The notes: generated by a model not told the origin, from the sequence alone. A DNA stretch of 64,000 nucleotides from Papio anubis (GCF_008728515.1 NC_044977.1:192747987-192811986); one strand, 5' to 3'; shown: positions 43,641-55,372, numbered from the stretch's first letter. Numbers and translations: made by a program.

Positions 43641-44027
43641 TAGTCTTAAGGCTTGAAAGCAGTACTGTGGGGTTCCCTTGAGGTTAAAATGAACGAGATG
43701 TATTTTAGGAGAACATAGACATATTTAGTCCTACTTTTATAAACCTCAGCTTCTAGAGACACTGTTCTTTGAGAATAACAGTGTTTTAAAAAATACTACC
43801 TTTTCTAGCTGGAAACAACTCTAGAAAAAAAGATTTTGCTGGTTTATTATAGCCGCACAGTGTTAGTTTCACTCCCTATACTTAGGAGAAACGGGTTCAG
43901 CACAAACCCCAGCCAGGAAGGACAGCTGTATTTGTGTTCTACCTGGGAATAGACACAGAATATGAGAAAGACTGAAGAAACAGTTGTGAAAGATAAGATA
44001 CGTAAAATACAAGATACGTAAAATACC

Positions 44028-44322
44028 TTTTTTTTTTTTTTTGAGATGGAGTTTTGCTCTGTCGCCCAGGCTGGAGTGCAGTGGCGTGATCTCGGCTCAC
44101 TGCAGCCTCCACCTCCCGGGATCAAGGAATTCTCCTGCTTCAGCCTCTGGAGTAACTGGGACCACAGGCGCCCACCATGGCGCCCAGCTAATTTTTGTAT
44201 TTTTAGTAGAGGCAGGGTTTCGCCATGTTGGTCAGGCTGGTCTCGAACTCCTGACCCCATGATCTACCTACCTCAGCCTCCCAAAGTGCTGGGATTACAG
44301 GTGTGAGCCACCACACGTGGCC
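44028..44322 (-). mobile_element. Alu, reverse
   Basis: T14, 'gagatggagttttgctctgt' to 'ccacacgtggcc'. Confidence 0.95.
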
Positions 44323-44329
44323 AATATAT

Positions 44330-45475
44330 CTTTTAAAATTTGGGTAAAATTCACATAACATAAAATTCATTATTTTAACCATTTTAAATTATATAAGTCA
44401 GTAGTTTATAGTCTAGTCATACTGTTGTATAACCATCACAACTATTTAATTCCAGAACATTTCATCACCACAAAAAGAAACCCCCTGTATTCATTAGCAG
44501 CCATTCCCTATTTCCTCTCCAGCTACCTCCTGGCAACCACTAATCTGCTTTCTGTCTCTACAGCTTTGCCTAGTCTGAACATCTAACGTAAATGAAATCA
44601 TACAATATGTGGCCTTTTGTGTCCGACTTCCTTTGTTTGGCATAATGTTTTCAAGATCCATCCAGGTGGTAGCATGTATCAGTACTTTATTCCTTTTTAT
44701 AGGTAAATAAAACGATTCCATTGTATGGACATACCATTTGTTTATCCATTCATTGATGGACATTTGGGTTGTTTCTACTTTTTGGCTATTACGAGTAATG
44801 CAAGTGTGTGAACATTTTTTATGTATAAGTTTTTTGTTTGTTTCTGTTTTTGATTTTGTTTTTGTTTGAGGCAGAGTCTTTCTCTGTCTCCCAGATGAGC
44901 ACAGTGGCACAATCTCAGCTCACTGCAACCTCCACCTCCTGGGTTCAAGCAATTCTCCTGCCTCAACCTCCCAAGTAGCTAGGATTGCAGGCATGCACCA
45001 CCCCACCTGGCTAAGTTTTGTATTTTTAGCAGAGACGGGATTTCACCATGCTGGCCAGGCTGGTCTCGAACTCCCGATCTAAGGTGGTCTACCCGCCTCG
45101 GCCTTCCAAAGTGCTGGGATTACAGGCGTCAGTTACTGTGCCCTATATAGTTTTTTTTTTCTTAATATATGTTTTCAATTATCTTGGGTATATACCTAGT
45201 AGTATAATTTCTGGGTCATATTGTAATTCTGTTTAACATTTTGAAGAACCGTTTTCCAAAGCTGCACATTATTTTATATTCACAGTAGCAATGTATGATG
45301 GTTCTAACTTCTTCACATCCTTACCGAGACTGTTATTGCCTGTCTTTTTGCTCATAGCCATCCTGGTTGATATGAAATAGTATCTCCTTGTGGTTTTGAT
45401 TAGTATCTAGGTCCTTGGTTCTCTTTTTAAAAGTATTCCAAAGAATAACAACACACACACATATCTAAAAATAAA
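44330..45475 (-). mobile_element. L1 (L1M-type), reverse, interrupted by one Alu
   Basis: Reverse L1 3' and ORF2-end blocks: 'aattcacataacataaaatt', 'aatcatacaatatgtggcct', 'gacatttgggttgtttctac', then beyond the Alu 'tatacctagtagtataattt' and 'ctggttgatatgaaatag'. It resembles the copy at 40,556. Confidence 0.8.
44845..45147 (-). mobile_element. Alu, reverse, inside an L1
   Basis: 'tgaggcagagtctttctctg' to 'actgtgccctat'. Confidence 0.94.
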
Positions 45476-45482
45476 TGTCTTG

Positions 45483-45783
45483 GCTGGGCATGGTGGCTCA
45501 AGCCTGTAATCCCAGCACTTTAGGAGGCCGAAGTGGGCGGATCACTTGAGGCCAGGAGTTCAAGACCAGCCTGGCCGACATGGTGAAACCCTGTCTCTAC
45601 TAAATATACAAAAATTAGCCAGGTGTGGTGGTGCATGCCTGTAATCCCAGCTAGTTGGGAGGCTGAGGCACGAGAATCACTTGAAACCGAGAGGTGGAGG
45701 TTGCCGTGAGCCGAGCTCGCACCACTGCACTCCAGCCTGGGCGACAGAGCAACACTTTACCTCAAAAAAAAAAAAAAAAAAAA
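45483..45783 (+). mobile_element. Alu
   Basis: 'ggctgggcatggtggctcaa' to A20. Confidence 0.95.
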
Positions 45784-45837
45784 GAATGTTTCCATCTATA
45801 TCATTAAGTATATCTTAACTAAGCTTATATGAGTGAT

Positions 45838-46131
45838 TTTTTTTTTTTTTTTGAGACAGGGTCTTGCTCTGTTGCCCAGGCTGGAATGTGGTGGGGCAAT
45901 CTCAGCTCACTGTGACCCCTGCCTCCCTGACTCAAGCTATCCTGCCACCTCAGCTTCCCAAGTAACTGGGACTACAGGCATATGCCACCATGCCCAGCTA
46001 ATGTTTGTATTTTTTGTAGAGACAGGGTTTTGTCATGTTGCCCAGGCTGGTCTTGAACAGCTGGGCTCAAGCAATCCACTAGCCTGGGCCTCCCAAAGTG
46101 CTGGGATTACAGGCATGAGCTACTGACCCAG
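45838..46131 (-). mobile_element. Alu, reverse
   Basis: T14, 'gagacagggtcttgctctgt' to 'tactgacccagcc'. Confidence 0.95.
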
Positions 46132-46168
46132 CCAAAACAAACCAAACCAAACCAAACAAACAAACAAA
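46132..46168 (+). repeat. (AAACC)n/(AAAC)n microsatellite
   Basis: Five-base then four-base A-rich units directly beyond the reverse Alu that ends near 46,130. Confidence 0.85.
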
Positions 46169-46487
46169 AACGTGTTTTAATGTTAAAACAATTTTAAAAT
46201 CTACACTTATCTGATCTTCACAGTCTCTGGATTCAGCCCAATCACGATATGATCTTTTTAGAACTGAGCATCACTATAGCCATACAGAAATTAGAAGGAT
46301 TATAAGGGAACAATTTCATGCCAAAAATTTTGACAATTTAATAGACAATTTCCTAGAAAGAGACAAATTACAAAAACTAACCAAGACAAAGTAGAAAATC
46401 TTAATAGACCTGTATCAAGTTAAAAAAGAAAAAAAAGGAATTAGTCATTAAAAATCTCACAAAGACAAGTCCAGGCCCAAAGTTAAA

Positions 46488-46650
46488 GAGTTAGCTGGGC
46501 ATGGTGGTGCCCGCCTGTAGTCCCAGCTGTTAGAGAAGCTGAGGTGAGAGAACTGCGTGGGCCCCAGAATCGGGGGCTGCAGAGAGCTATGATCGTGCCA
46601 CCGCACTCCAGCCTCAGAGGCAGAGTGAGAACCTGTCTTTACAAAACCCA
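46488..46650 (+). mobile_element. Alu right-monomer fragment
   Basis: 'gttagctgggcatggtggtg' to 'gtgagaacctgtctttac'. Confidence 0.85.
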
Positions 46651-46795
46651 CAAAAACATTTAAGGAATAAATAATATGAATCTTACACCAAAATAAGGTA
46701 AAGAGAATACTTCACAACCTGTTTTGTGAGGCCAGATATCAAAGCCAGACAAAAACATTACAAGAAACAAACTATAGTCAAAAATCCCAGGCCAG

Positions 46796-47096
46796 AGGCC
46801 TGGCACGGTGGCTCATGCCTGTAATCCCAGCACTTTGGGAGGCCGAGGTGGGCGGATCACCTGAGGTCGGGAGTTCGAGACCAGCCTGACCAATGTGGAG
46901 AAACCCCTTCTCTACTAAAAATATAAAGTTAAAATTAGCCGGGTGTGGTGGCAGGTGCCTGTAATCCCAGCTACTTGGGAGGCTGAGGCAGGAGAATTGC
47001 TTGAACCTGGGAGGCAGAGGTTGCGGTGAGCTGAGATCGCACCACTGCACTCCAGCCTGGGCAATAAGAGTGAAACTCCCTCTCAAAAAAAAAAAA
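46796..47096 (+). mobile_element. Alu inside an L1
   Basis: 'aggcctggcacggtggctca' to A12. Confidence 0.95.
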
Positions 47097-47098
47097 GG

Positions 47099-47240
47099 CC
47101 AGGCCAGGTGCAGTGGTTCACACCTGTAATCCCAGCACTTTGGGAAGTTGAGCTGGGTGGATCACTTGAGTCCAGGAGTTTGAGACCAGCCTGGGCAACA
47201 TGGCAAAACCCCATCTCTAAAAAAATAATAATTTTAAAAA
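47099..47240 (+). mobile_element. Alu left-monomer copy
   Basis: 'aggccaggtgcagtggttca' to an A-rich tail after 'ccatctctaa'. Confidence 0.9.
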
Positions 47241-47411
47241 AAGAGCTTTGCACAGCGGCAGTAATAAAAGAGCTTTGCACAGTGACCACTGGCGTTTATC
47301 TGAGGCGCAGTTATTACTCTTTGAAAACTTTTCCCAGTACCCCTCTGTGACAACTTGCAATGTCGTCAGCATTGGCGATTTTTGACAGTCTCTATGGAGA
47401 CTGAATTTTTT

Positions 47412-47725
47412 AAAAATACAAAAAATTAGCCGGGTGCGGTGGCCCACGCCTATATAACCTCCGCACTTTGGGAGGCCAAGGTGGAATGACTGCTTGAGGC
47501 CAGGAGTTTGAAACCAGCCCAGGCACATAGTGAGACCTTGTCTCTACAAGAATAAAAAATCAGCTGGATGTTGGGTAGTGCATGCCTGTAGTCCCAGCTA
47601 CTTGAGAGGCTGAGGTGGGAGGATCACTTGAGTCGGGGAGGTGGAGGTTGCATTGAGCCGAAATAGCGCCAATGCACTCCAGCCTGGGCAACAGAGCTGG
47701 ACCCTCTCAAAAAAAAAAAAAAGAA
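47412..47725 (+). mobile_element. Alu
   Basis: 'agccgggtgcggtggcccac' (from 47,429, after an A-rich lead) to A14. Confidence 0.93.
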
Positions 47726-48025
47726 GAAAAATCCAGATTGGAAAAGAATAAGCAACACTATCTTTATTCACAGACGACATGATATTATTATATGTAGAAA
47801 ATGCTAAGGAATCTATGAAACAACAGCTGATACTAGAACTGAGAATTAGCTTTAGCAAAATCATAGAACATAAGATCAATATACAGAAAATTTCAATTAC
47901 ACAAACACAAATACAAATCAATTGCACTGTTACATAATATCAAAGAACGATCCAAAAATAAAATTAAGAAAACAATTCCATTCACAACAGCATCAAATAG
48001 AATAAAATATTTAGGAATAACAAAA

Positions 48026-48300
48026 ACTTTTTTTTTTTGAGGTGGAGTCTTGCCCTGTCGCCTAGGCTGGAGTGCAATGGCGTGATCTTGGCTCACTGCA
48101 ACCTCTGCCTCCCGTGTTCAAGCGATTCTCCTGCCTCAGCCTCCCGAGTAGATGGGATTACAGGTGCCCACCAGCACACCCGGCTAATTTTTTCTATCTT
48201 TAGTAGAGACGTGGTTTCACCGTGTTAACCAGGATGGTCTCGATCTCCTGACCTCGTGATCCACCCACCTCGGCCTCCCAAAATGCTGGGATTACAGGCG
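48026..48300 (-). mobile_element. AluY-like, reverse, 5' truncated, with target duplication
   Basis: Flanked by GGAATAACAAAA at 48,014 and 48,301; body 'ttgaggtggagtcttgccct' to 'gggattacaggc'. Confidence 0.95.
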
Positions 48301-48429
48301 GGAATAACAAAATTTCTTAAATGAAGCCATCTATAATAGACAGATCAACATGCCTGCATAATAATTTCAGCTTGGCCTCTGAGTAACTACATACAATTTA
48401 CATAACTTCTCTGAACCTCCTTTCTCTCA

Positions 48430-48714
48430 TCTTTTTTTTTTGAGACTGAGTCTTGCTCTGTGGCCCAGGTTGAAGTGTAGTGGTGCTATCTCAGCTCACT
48501 GCAACCTCTGCCTCCTGGGTTCAAGTGATGGTCTTGCCCCAGCCTCCCAAGTAGCTGGAATTATAGATGCGCCACCGTAATTTTTGTATTTTCAGTAGAG
48601 ACAGAGTTTCACCATGTTGGCTAGGCTGGTCTCGAACTCCTGACCTCAGGTGATTTGGCCATCTCAGCCTCCCAAAGTGCTGGAAGTACAGTCGTGAGCC
48701 ACTGTGCCCTGCCT
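48430..48714 (-). mobile_element. Alu, reverse, with target duplication
   Basis: Flanked by CCTCCTTTCTCTCAT / CCTCGTTTCTCTCAT; body 'ttgagactgagtcttgctct' to 'ctgtgccctgcc'. Confidence 0.95.
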
Positions 48715-48899
48715 CGTTTCTCTCATCCTTAAGTTGAGGATACCAATTATAGTACTTCTTGCCTTACAGGGCTGTTATGAGCATTAGAACATATTTACAG
48801 TGTCAAACACTACACAGTGATAGTTATACTTAATAAAGCACCCAGGAGCTGTTTGCCTTCCCAGTCTCCTAGTGGAAGTGGTATGAAAATGCACTTATG

Positions 48900-49197
48900 G
48901 GTCAGGCACAGTGGCTCACGCCTGTAATCCCAGTACTGTGGGAGGGCCAAGGTGGGCGGATCACTTGAGCTCAGGAGTTCAAGACCAGCCTGGCCAATAT
49001 GGCGAAACCTTGTCTCTACTAAAAATACAAAAATTAGCTGGGCGTGGTGGCGGGTACCTGTAATCTCAGCTACTCGGGAGGCTGAGGCAGGAGAATCACT
49101 TGAACCCGGGAGGCAGAGGTTGCAGTGAGCCGAGATCATGCTCCTGCACTCCAGCCTGGGCAACAGAGCGAGACTGTCTCAAAAAAAAAAAAAAAAG
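48900..49197 (+). mobile_element. Alu
   Basis: 'gggtcaggcacagtggctca' to A17; the last repeat before PCYT1A exon 3. Confidence 0.95.
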
Positions 49198-49593
49198 AAA
49201 ACGAAGAAAATGCACTTAGGAACCTTGGCAATTTGTCACATGATATAGGGGTGGCTGTTTTGCCTTGCTGCAGAGGAGCCATCATTCTGGACCCAGTTAG
49301 TTGGGACTGTGCTTGGATTCCCAGCTAGATTGCTCAGTCTGAACCTGAAGTCACCAGCAAGACATTTATTTTTCATGCCATAATTTACCCATTTTGTAAA
49401 AGGTTGCAGCTTTCATTTATCAGTTTGGAATACCATTTTTTCCTTCTTTCTTATGTTACAATGTTTTAGGAAGAATTTTAATCACATCATATTGAATAAC
49501 TGATTTGTCTTTAAAGCTGCCTTTTTTTTTTTTAGTATTACAGTGTATGCCATTGAGTTGAACTTTCTTTTCCTTCACTTTCCTTCTCTTAAG

Positions 49594-49693
49594 GGCTTAC
49601 GGAAACCAGCTCCTTTTTCTGATGAAATTGAAGTTGACTTTAGTAAGCCCTATGTCAGGGTAACTATGGAGGAAGCCAGCAGAGGAACTCCTT
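49594..49693 (+). CDS. PCYT1A: PCYT1A exon 3 (residues 40-72 and first base of codon 73)
   Basis: After a pyrimidine-rich tract ending CTTAAG, the phase-0 frame reads GLRKPAPFSDEIEVDFSKPYVRVTMEEASRGTP, then one base T before a GTAAGT donor. This is the linker from the nuclear localisation segment into the catalytic domain; VDFSKPYVRVTMEEA is conserved in mammalian CCT-alpha. Residue 43 is Lys (AAA), where I remember Gln in human and rat. No frameshift or stop is present. A 41-bp minisatellite starts 190 nt downstream. Confidence 0.97.
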
Positions 49694-49885
49694 GTAAGTA
49701 AATACCTACCTAATTTGTTGTTTTACTATTGTTTTTAGCATTCCATTGTGTTTATCAAATACACACCTGCTCTCTACGTATTTCCCTCCGATTGCTTGTA
49801 AAGACCAGCGGTGGAGGGGTTCTTCCCACCTGCCTTGATGTTCCATTTAGAGGGTAACTCCACTCCATAAACTTTCGTTTTCTCC

Positions 49886-50041
49886 TTATTATCATACACC
49901 TGTTTCCTGGGCTGTGGTTCATTTTCTTATTATCATACACCTGTTTCCTGGGCTGTGGTTCATTTTCTTATTATTATACACCTGTTTCCTGGGCTGTTGT
50001 TCATTTTCTTATTATCATACACCTGTTTTCTGGGCTGTTGC
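49886..50041 (+). repeat. 41-bp minisatellite, 3.8 copies
   Basis: The unit starting TTATTATCATACACCTGTTT and containing CCTGGGCTGT recurs at 49,886, 49,927, 49,968 and 50,009 with few differences. It begins 193 nt after PCYT1A exon 3. Confidence 0.95.
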
Positions 50042-50757
50042 TGTAGGTATGAGGTATAGTAGAGCAGAAACAATGCGATATTAGATTAGCCTGAGCTGAG
50101 TTATGATCTTATCTCCTTTCTATAAAGTCCAAATCATATGTCAGGCTGTCACATTCTTCATAGCCTTCAGAATTCCCCACCACCTCTCTACGCTCTGTCA
50201 GCTGGCTATGATGCTGCCGATTGATAGAGAACAAAAATATCCCAGGTTGGGAGATGCTCATCACTTAATTTTATTTTTACTGATATTATGATTTTCCAGG
50301 TTCTAAAAAATACTTTATTATTTTCAGAGCCCTTGCTCTTTATTTGTATGCTTAATTTACATCATTAATTAGCAGTTTTTGACCACATAAATTACTAACA
50401 TATATTCAAGATGCTTTTCTTATGTGGGGCAATTGGTTTTAGAGATCACTGTAAAAATAAACTTCCAAGAGCATTTGTTATGAATACAAAGTCTTACAGC
50501 AAATATTCTTTCTTCTCTGTAAATTCCCCCATTCTCCTTTTTTTCCCAATCCTTTTTCACTTCTTCTGATTACTATACTAAGTGTTCTTTCTACCCTGTA
50601 AATATAGGGCTGAACTAAGACTCAGGCAGACACCAGGGAATAAGAGGGAGTTATAGCCACAAATCTGTGCATTTAGTATATTTGTGGTTACTTCTTAATT
50701 GTATTGGTATGTTTGCTTTCTGTTGTAACTAAAGAACAGTGAAATACAAATAGAAGT

Positions 50758-51030
50758 GGGCCAGGAGTGGTGGTTCACACTTGTAATCCCAGCACTTTGG
50801 GAGACCGAGGCGGGCGGATCATCCCTTGAGGACAGGAGTTTGAGACCAGCCTGGCCAACATGGTGAAACCCTGTCTCTACTCAAAATACAAAAGTTAGCC
50901 AGGTGTGGTGGCAGGCCCCTGTAGTCCCAGCTACTCGGGAGGCTGAGGCACGAGAATTACGTGAACCCACTGCACTCCAGCCTGGGTGACAGAGTGAGAC
51001 CCTGTCTCAAAACAAACAAAAAAACAAATA
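50758..51030 (+). mobile_element. Alu with deletion in right monomer
   Basis: 'gggccaggagtggtggttca' to 'ctgtctcaaaacaaacaaa'. Confidence 0.94.
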
Positions 51031-51057
51031 GAAGTGATGTACAGTGTCATACCGGGA

Positions 51058-51350
51058 TTTTTTTTCTTTTGAGGCAGAGTCTCACTCTGTTGCCCAGGCT
51101 GGTGTGCAGTGGCGCAATCTTGGCTCACTGCAACCTCTGCCTCCCAGGTTCAAGCGATTCTTCTGCCTCAGCCTCCCGAGTAGCTGGGATTACAAGTGCC
51201 CGCCACCCCACCCAGCTAATTTTTGTATTTTTAGTAGAGATGGGGTTTCACCATATTGGCCAGGCTGGTCTGGAACTCTTGACCTTGTGATCCACCCATC
51301 TCAGCCTCCCAAAGTGCTGGGATTACAGGCGTGAGCCACCGCGGCCGGCC
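51058..51350 (-). mobile_element. Alu, reverse
   Basis: 'tttgaggcagagtctcactc' to 'accgcggccggcc'. Confidence 0.95.
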
Positions 51351-51852
51351 AATACTGGGAATTTTAGCACTTACCCCTTGGCCTTATCTTGGGTATACGT
51401 ATTGTGGTTTTTGGGTCCTCAACAAAAAGGAGGCTAATTCCAGAGAATCCTTTCTTTTTGAAAAAATGTTTAGATATAGTTCATATTGATCACAACCCTC
51501 TGATTCCATGATAAGATTTTTGAGTTTGGCTTCCTTTATTTGGGTAATAGGTAGGCTCCTGGAGGCAGGGTAAAATGACAAGGAAAACCAGAGACTATGA
51601 ATCAGAGTGTAATGGTAGCCAGGTCTCACTTCAAAACGCCAGAAGATAGTTCAGGGTTCCCATTCAGATGAGATAGTAGAGGCTGTTGAAAGCAAGAACT
51701 TCTTACGTACTCTCTAATGATACACATTTACAATCAGCTATTCATTTAGATTTGATCCGATGGGTTGCATTACCCAGTTTGTTGCTAATTTGTCCGTATA
51801 TCATTTGTGGTACATAAAATTTGAAAATATGTGTACTGTTTCCAAGTTGGTC

Positions 51853-52019
51853 TTTTGTTTTGTTTTGTTGTTGAGACAGAGTCTTGCTCTGTCAACCAGG
51901 TTGTAGTGCGGCGGCGTGATCTCAGCTCACTGCAGCCTTTCCCTTCGGGGTTCAAGCAGTTCTTGAGTCTCAGCCTCCCGAGTCGCTGGGACTACAGGAG
52001 TGAGCCACCGTGCCGGGCC
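51853..52019 (-). mobile_element. Alu, reverse, central deletion
   Basis: 'ttgagacagagtcttgctct' joins through 'gactacaggagtgagccacc' to 'gtgccgggcc'; flanked by TGTTTCCAAGTT (51,838 and 52,020). Confidence 0.93.
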
Positions 52020-52918
52020 TGTTTCCAAGTTTTAAAGCTTATAATTAACAAGTCCTGACTAGTATAACTTTTTAATTTTAGAATTATAGAATTTTACAAA
52101 TAAGTCGTTTTCAAGATTATCAACTTTATAGTTTCTTCGTTATGTACATAAAGCAGTTATAGTCCATAGTAACTAAGAAGTGAAGGCTCCCCTACAGTAA
52201 AACAGATAATTAGTGGGATAGAATTGCAGCTAAAACCTCACCCTGGAATGGTGCTACTCCTTGTAAGCATTAGAATAGAAGGCCTTCAGCAAAATAATTG
52301 TATTTTTGGTGGAACAAACTGCCACAAATTAGCCTATAAATTTGCCAGCTTAATTTGAACTCTGGGTTTTCTCTTAGATCTCATTTTGTCTGACTGTTGT
52401 ATGTTAAATCACCAAGCAGCTAACTGCATTTATGCCAGTGCAGGACAAGGAATAAAGCAATAAAGAATGCACATGCTCTAGGGAAGTCTCCACACCTCCC
52501 TCCTGCTCCCCAGGTTTTTACGAGGGAGGTTGTATAATCTAGGAGAAGATTCTCCACTTAGAGAAAAACAAATATGATTTGAGAGACAAGAAGGTCAGCT
52601 CTGGGAATCTTTTGGAAGATGAAAAAAATCAGCAATATGTTTAACTCAGAGAAAGGAAGGAAAAGGGAGAGTGTGAAGGGCAATGGAAATCTGTTAGGAA
52701 CAGAATGTTTCGGTGGTAGGTATTTGGGAGAATAAATACATCCAAAGAGATAATTAATTGGAACCCAGGTTTCTTCTGCCTATAGGAGGACATATGGTTA
52801 CTTAGTCACCAGTGGTGCAGCGTATAGTATAATTCATGATCCATATAAACCATATAATTTATCATCCAAATCAGGACAGTTTTGAGCATGAAAGGGAGTT
52901 GCTGTTAATAGTATACAG

Positions 52919-53235
52919 AGGTTGAGTGTGGTGGCTCAAGACAATAATCCCAGCACTTTGGGAGGCCAAGGCAGAAGGATTGCTTGAGGATAGGAAGACC
53001 TATCCTCAAGACCTATCCTTAAGACCAGCCTGGGCAATACAATGAGATCCCATCTCTACAAAAAATTTAAAAATTAGCCAAGTGTGGTAGTGTGCATCTA
53101 TAGTCCCAGCTACTCAGGAGTCTGAGGTGAGAGGATCTTTTGAGCCCAGGAGGTCTAGACTACAACAAGCCATGATTGCACCACCACACTTCAGCCTGGG
53201 TGACAGAGACACTATCTTAAAAAAAAAAAAAAAAC
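52919..53235 (+). mobile_element. Old Alu carrying a hairpin insertion
   Basis: 'ggttgagtgtggtggctcaa' to A15; extra hairpin sequence at 52,983-53,024. Confidence 0.93.
52983..53010. repeat. Perfect inverted repeat (12-bp stem, 4-base loop) inside an Alu
   Basis: CTTGAGGATAGG, loop AAGA, then CCTATCCTCAAG. The normal Alu has only 'cttgaggccaggagttcaagacc' here; the hairpin and a further CCTATCCTTAAG copy appear to be an insertion. Confidence 0.92.
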
Positions 53236-53296
53236 ATACATACATATACATATACATATACATATATATACACACACACACACACATATATATATG
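53233..53296 (+). repeat. Compound TACA / CATA / CA / TA microsatellite
   Basis: Alternating purine-pyrimidine tracts lie between the A-tail of one Alu and the head of the next. Confidence 0.9.
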
Positions 53297-53580
53297 CCGG
53301 GTGCGGTGGCTCACACCTGTAATCCCAGCACTTTGGGAGGCTGAGGTGGGTGGATCACAAGGTCAGGAGATCGAGACCATCCTGGCTAACACAGTGAAAC
53401 CCCCTCTCTACTAAAAATGCAAAAAATTAACTGGGCGTGGTGGCACATGCCTGTAATCCCAGCTATTGAGGAGGCTGAGACAGGAGAATCACTTGAACCT
53501 GGGAGGCGGAGGTTGCAGTGAGCCGAGGTCACGCCACTGCACTCTAGCCTGGGCGACAGAGTGAGACTCCATCTCAAAAA
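53296..53580 (+). mobile_element. Alu
   Basis: 'gccgggtgcggtggctcaca' to an AT-rich tail. Confidence 0.95.
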
Positions 53581-53740
53581 ATATATATCTATAAAAATAT
53601 ATATATATATAAAATATATGCATAATATATAAATGATATCAAATATGTATTATATTACATTGTATAATAGAAACATTAAACATTATATTAAAAGGATATA
53701 ATTTATATAAATATGATTATATGTACTATAATATACATTA
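53578..53740. repeat. AT-rich low-complexity tract after an Alu tail
   Basis: About 160 bases are almost entirely A and T, with many TATA and ATAT runs, growing out of an Alu A-tail. Length is likely to vary. Confidence 0.88.
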
Positions 53741-54261
53741 AATCAGGGGTGTGGTTATCCTGGCCAATAGCCACTTGGTAAAAGAATGGCTAACGCTAAC
53801 TTTCTTCCCAGACTAGTTCAACAGTGACCCCTTCTGGCCGTTTGGTTAATATGTCAGCCTGGGTTTGCCAAAGGCGGGATGGAATGGTGGCCCGTTGAGA
53901 CGTTGGTAGGCTGGGCAAGCACTGGAGAGAGCAAGAGGAGCATCTGGGATTGGTCTGAGAAAAGGTTCAGTGATCTACTTGGCCTAACCTAGGATGATTA
54001 GCTGTGCTGCAAGCAGCCACTTGATCAACAGCCTTCTGTGCTATTGCCGCCATCCAGGCAATGAGAAAATTTCCCTGCTCTATGCTGTCTAGTAGCAAAG
54101 AAACAACAAAATAGTCTTAATTTGCATATTCTATCCCTTGTGTTTCAGGATCAAATAGTGTGAGATTGTAGCCCCTCTGGACTTGTTTAGGAAAAATGGA
54201 GGTATGTTAGTTACTTCATGGACATGACTTCTGGGATACTTCAAAAAAAGTTTTGTTTTTG

Positions 54262-54559
54262 TTTTTTTTTTTTTTTTTGAGACAGAGTCTCCCTCTGTCT
54301 CCCAGGCTGGAGTGTAGTAGCGCAATCTCAGCTCACTGGAACCTCCGCCTCCCGGGTTCAAGAGATTCTCCCGCCTCAGCCTCCCGAGTAGCTGGGATTA
54401 CAGGCGCACACCACCATGCCCAGCTAATTTTTGTATTTTTAGTAGACACAGGGTTTCACCATATTGGCCAGGCTGGCCTCAACTGCTGACCTCAGGTGAT
54501 CTGCCTGCCTCGGCCTCCCAAAGTGCTGGGATTACAGGCGTGAGCCACCATGCTCGGCC
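54262..54559 (-). mobile_element. Alu, reverse
   Basis: T18, 'gagacagagtctccctctgt' to 'catgctcggcc'. Confidence 0.95.
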
Positions 54560-54739
54560 CAAAAATCTTTTTAATGTATTATTTTTTAATAGGCATAGAG
54601 CCAATGCAGTGACTTCTGGGATATAGAAGGGGGATTATATGCTCAGATTTTGTTTTATTTTGCTTTGTCTTATTAAAAATTATCTTTTTAAAAATAATTT
54701 TTTTCTTCTTTTTTTTAGTTGACACATGGTGGCAGTAAA

Positions 54740-54869
54740 AAATAATTTTAATAGAGATAGGGTTTCACTGTGTTGCCCAGGCTGGTCTCAAACTCCTGGG
54801 CTCAAGCAGTCCTCCTGCCCTGGTCTCCCAAGGTGCTGGAATTACAGGTGTGAGCTCCTGTACCCGGCC
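54740..54869 (-). mobile_element. Alu left-monomer fragment, reverse
   Basis: 'tttaatagagatagggtttc' to 'ctgtacccggcc'. Confidence 0.88.
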
Positions 54870-55062
54870 TGCTTTCTCTCATAGATGAGAAAACTGAGGC
54901 ATAAGGAAGTTAAGGTTACAGAGGAAGAAAGCTGATTGGAAAGCTTGAGCTATGACCTTTCTGACTCTTAAATCCGTTAAATTAATTCTTAGTTTTCCAT
55001 TGGATTGGTATATTTAATGTAAAATTTTTATTTCCTGTATTATAACATCAATACAACCAGCC

Positions 55063-55372
55063 TGGGCTGGGCGCGGTAGCTCACGCCTGTAATCCCAGCA
55101 CTTTGGGAGGTCAAGGCAGGCGGATCACTTGAGGTCAGGAGATTGAGACCAGCCTGGCTAACATGGGATACGAATATAAAAATACAAAAATTATCCCAGC
55201 ATGGTGGCTTTCGCCTGTAATCCCAGTGACTTGGGAGGCTGAGGCAGGAGAATCACTTGAACCTGGGAGGCAGAGGTTGCATGAGCCTAGATCATGTCAC
55301 CACCCTCCAGCTTGGGTGACAGCAAGACTCCATCTCAAATAAATAAGTAAATAAATAAATACATAAAATACA
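55063..55372 (+). mobile_element. Alu
   Basis: 'gggctgggcgcggtagctca' to an (AAAT)n tail. Confidence 0.95.

Larger units (their letters stand above)
46200..48020 (+). mobile_element. L1 ORF2 fragments, forward, interrupted by Alus
   Basis: Pieces at about 46,255-46,485, 46,655-46,790 and 47,725-48,020 follow L1 ORF2 order: 'agaaggattataagggaaca', 'gaaaatcttaatagacctg', 'atcaaagccagacaaaaac', then 'tttattcacagacgacatga' and 'atagaataaaatatttagga' in the reverse-transcriptase region. Stops and indels make it inactive. Confidence 0.8.
38032..49593 (+). other. PCYT1A: PCYT1A intron 2
   Basis: An 11.6-kb GT-AG intron in phase 0. It is dense in Alus and holds L1 fragments in both orientations (40,560-41,580; 44,330-45,470; 46,200-48,020) and a MIR (43,390-43,640). 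Stretches with no recognised feature are about 38,640-39,200, 39,985-40,260, 42,480-42,730, 43,035-43,385, 43,640-44,025 and 49,200-49,590. Confidence 0.85.
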
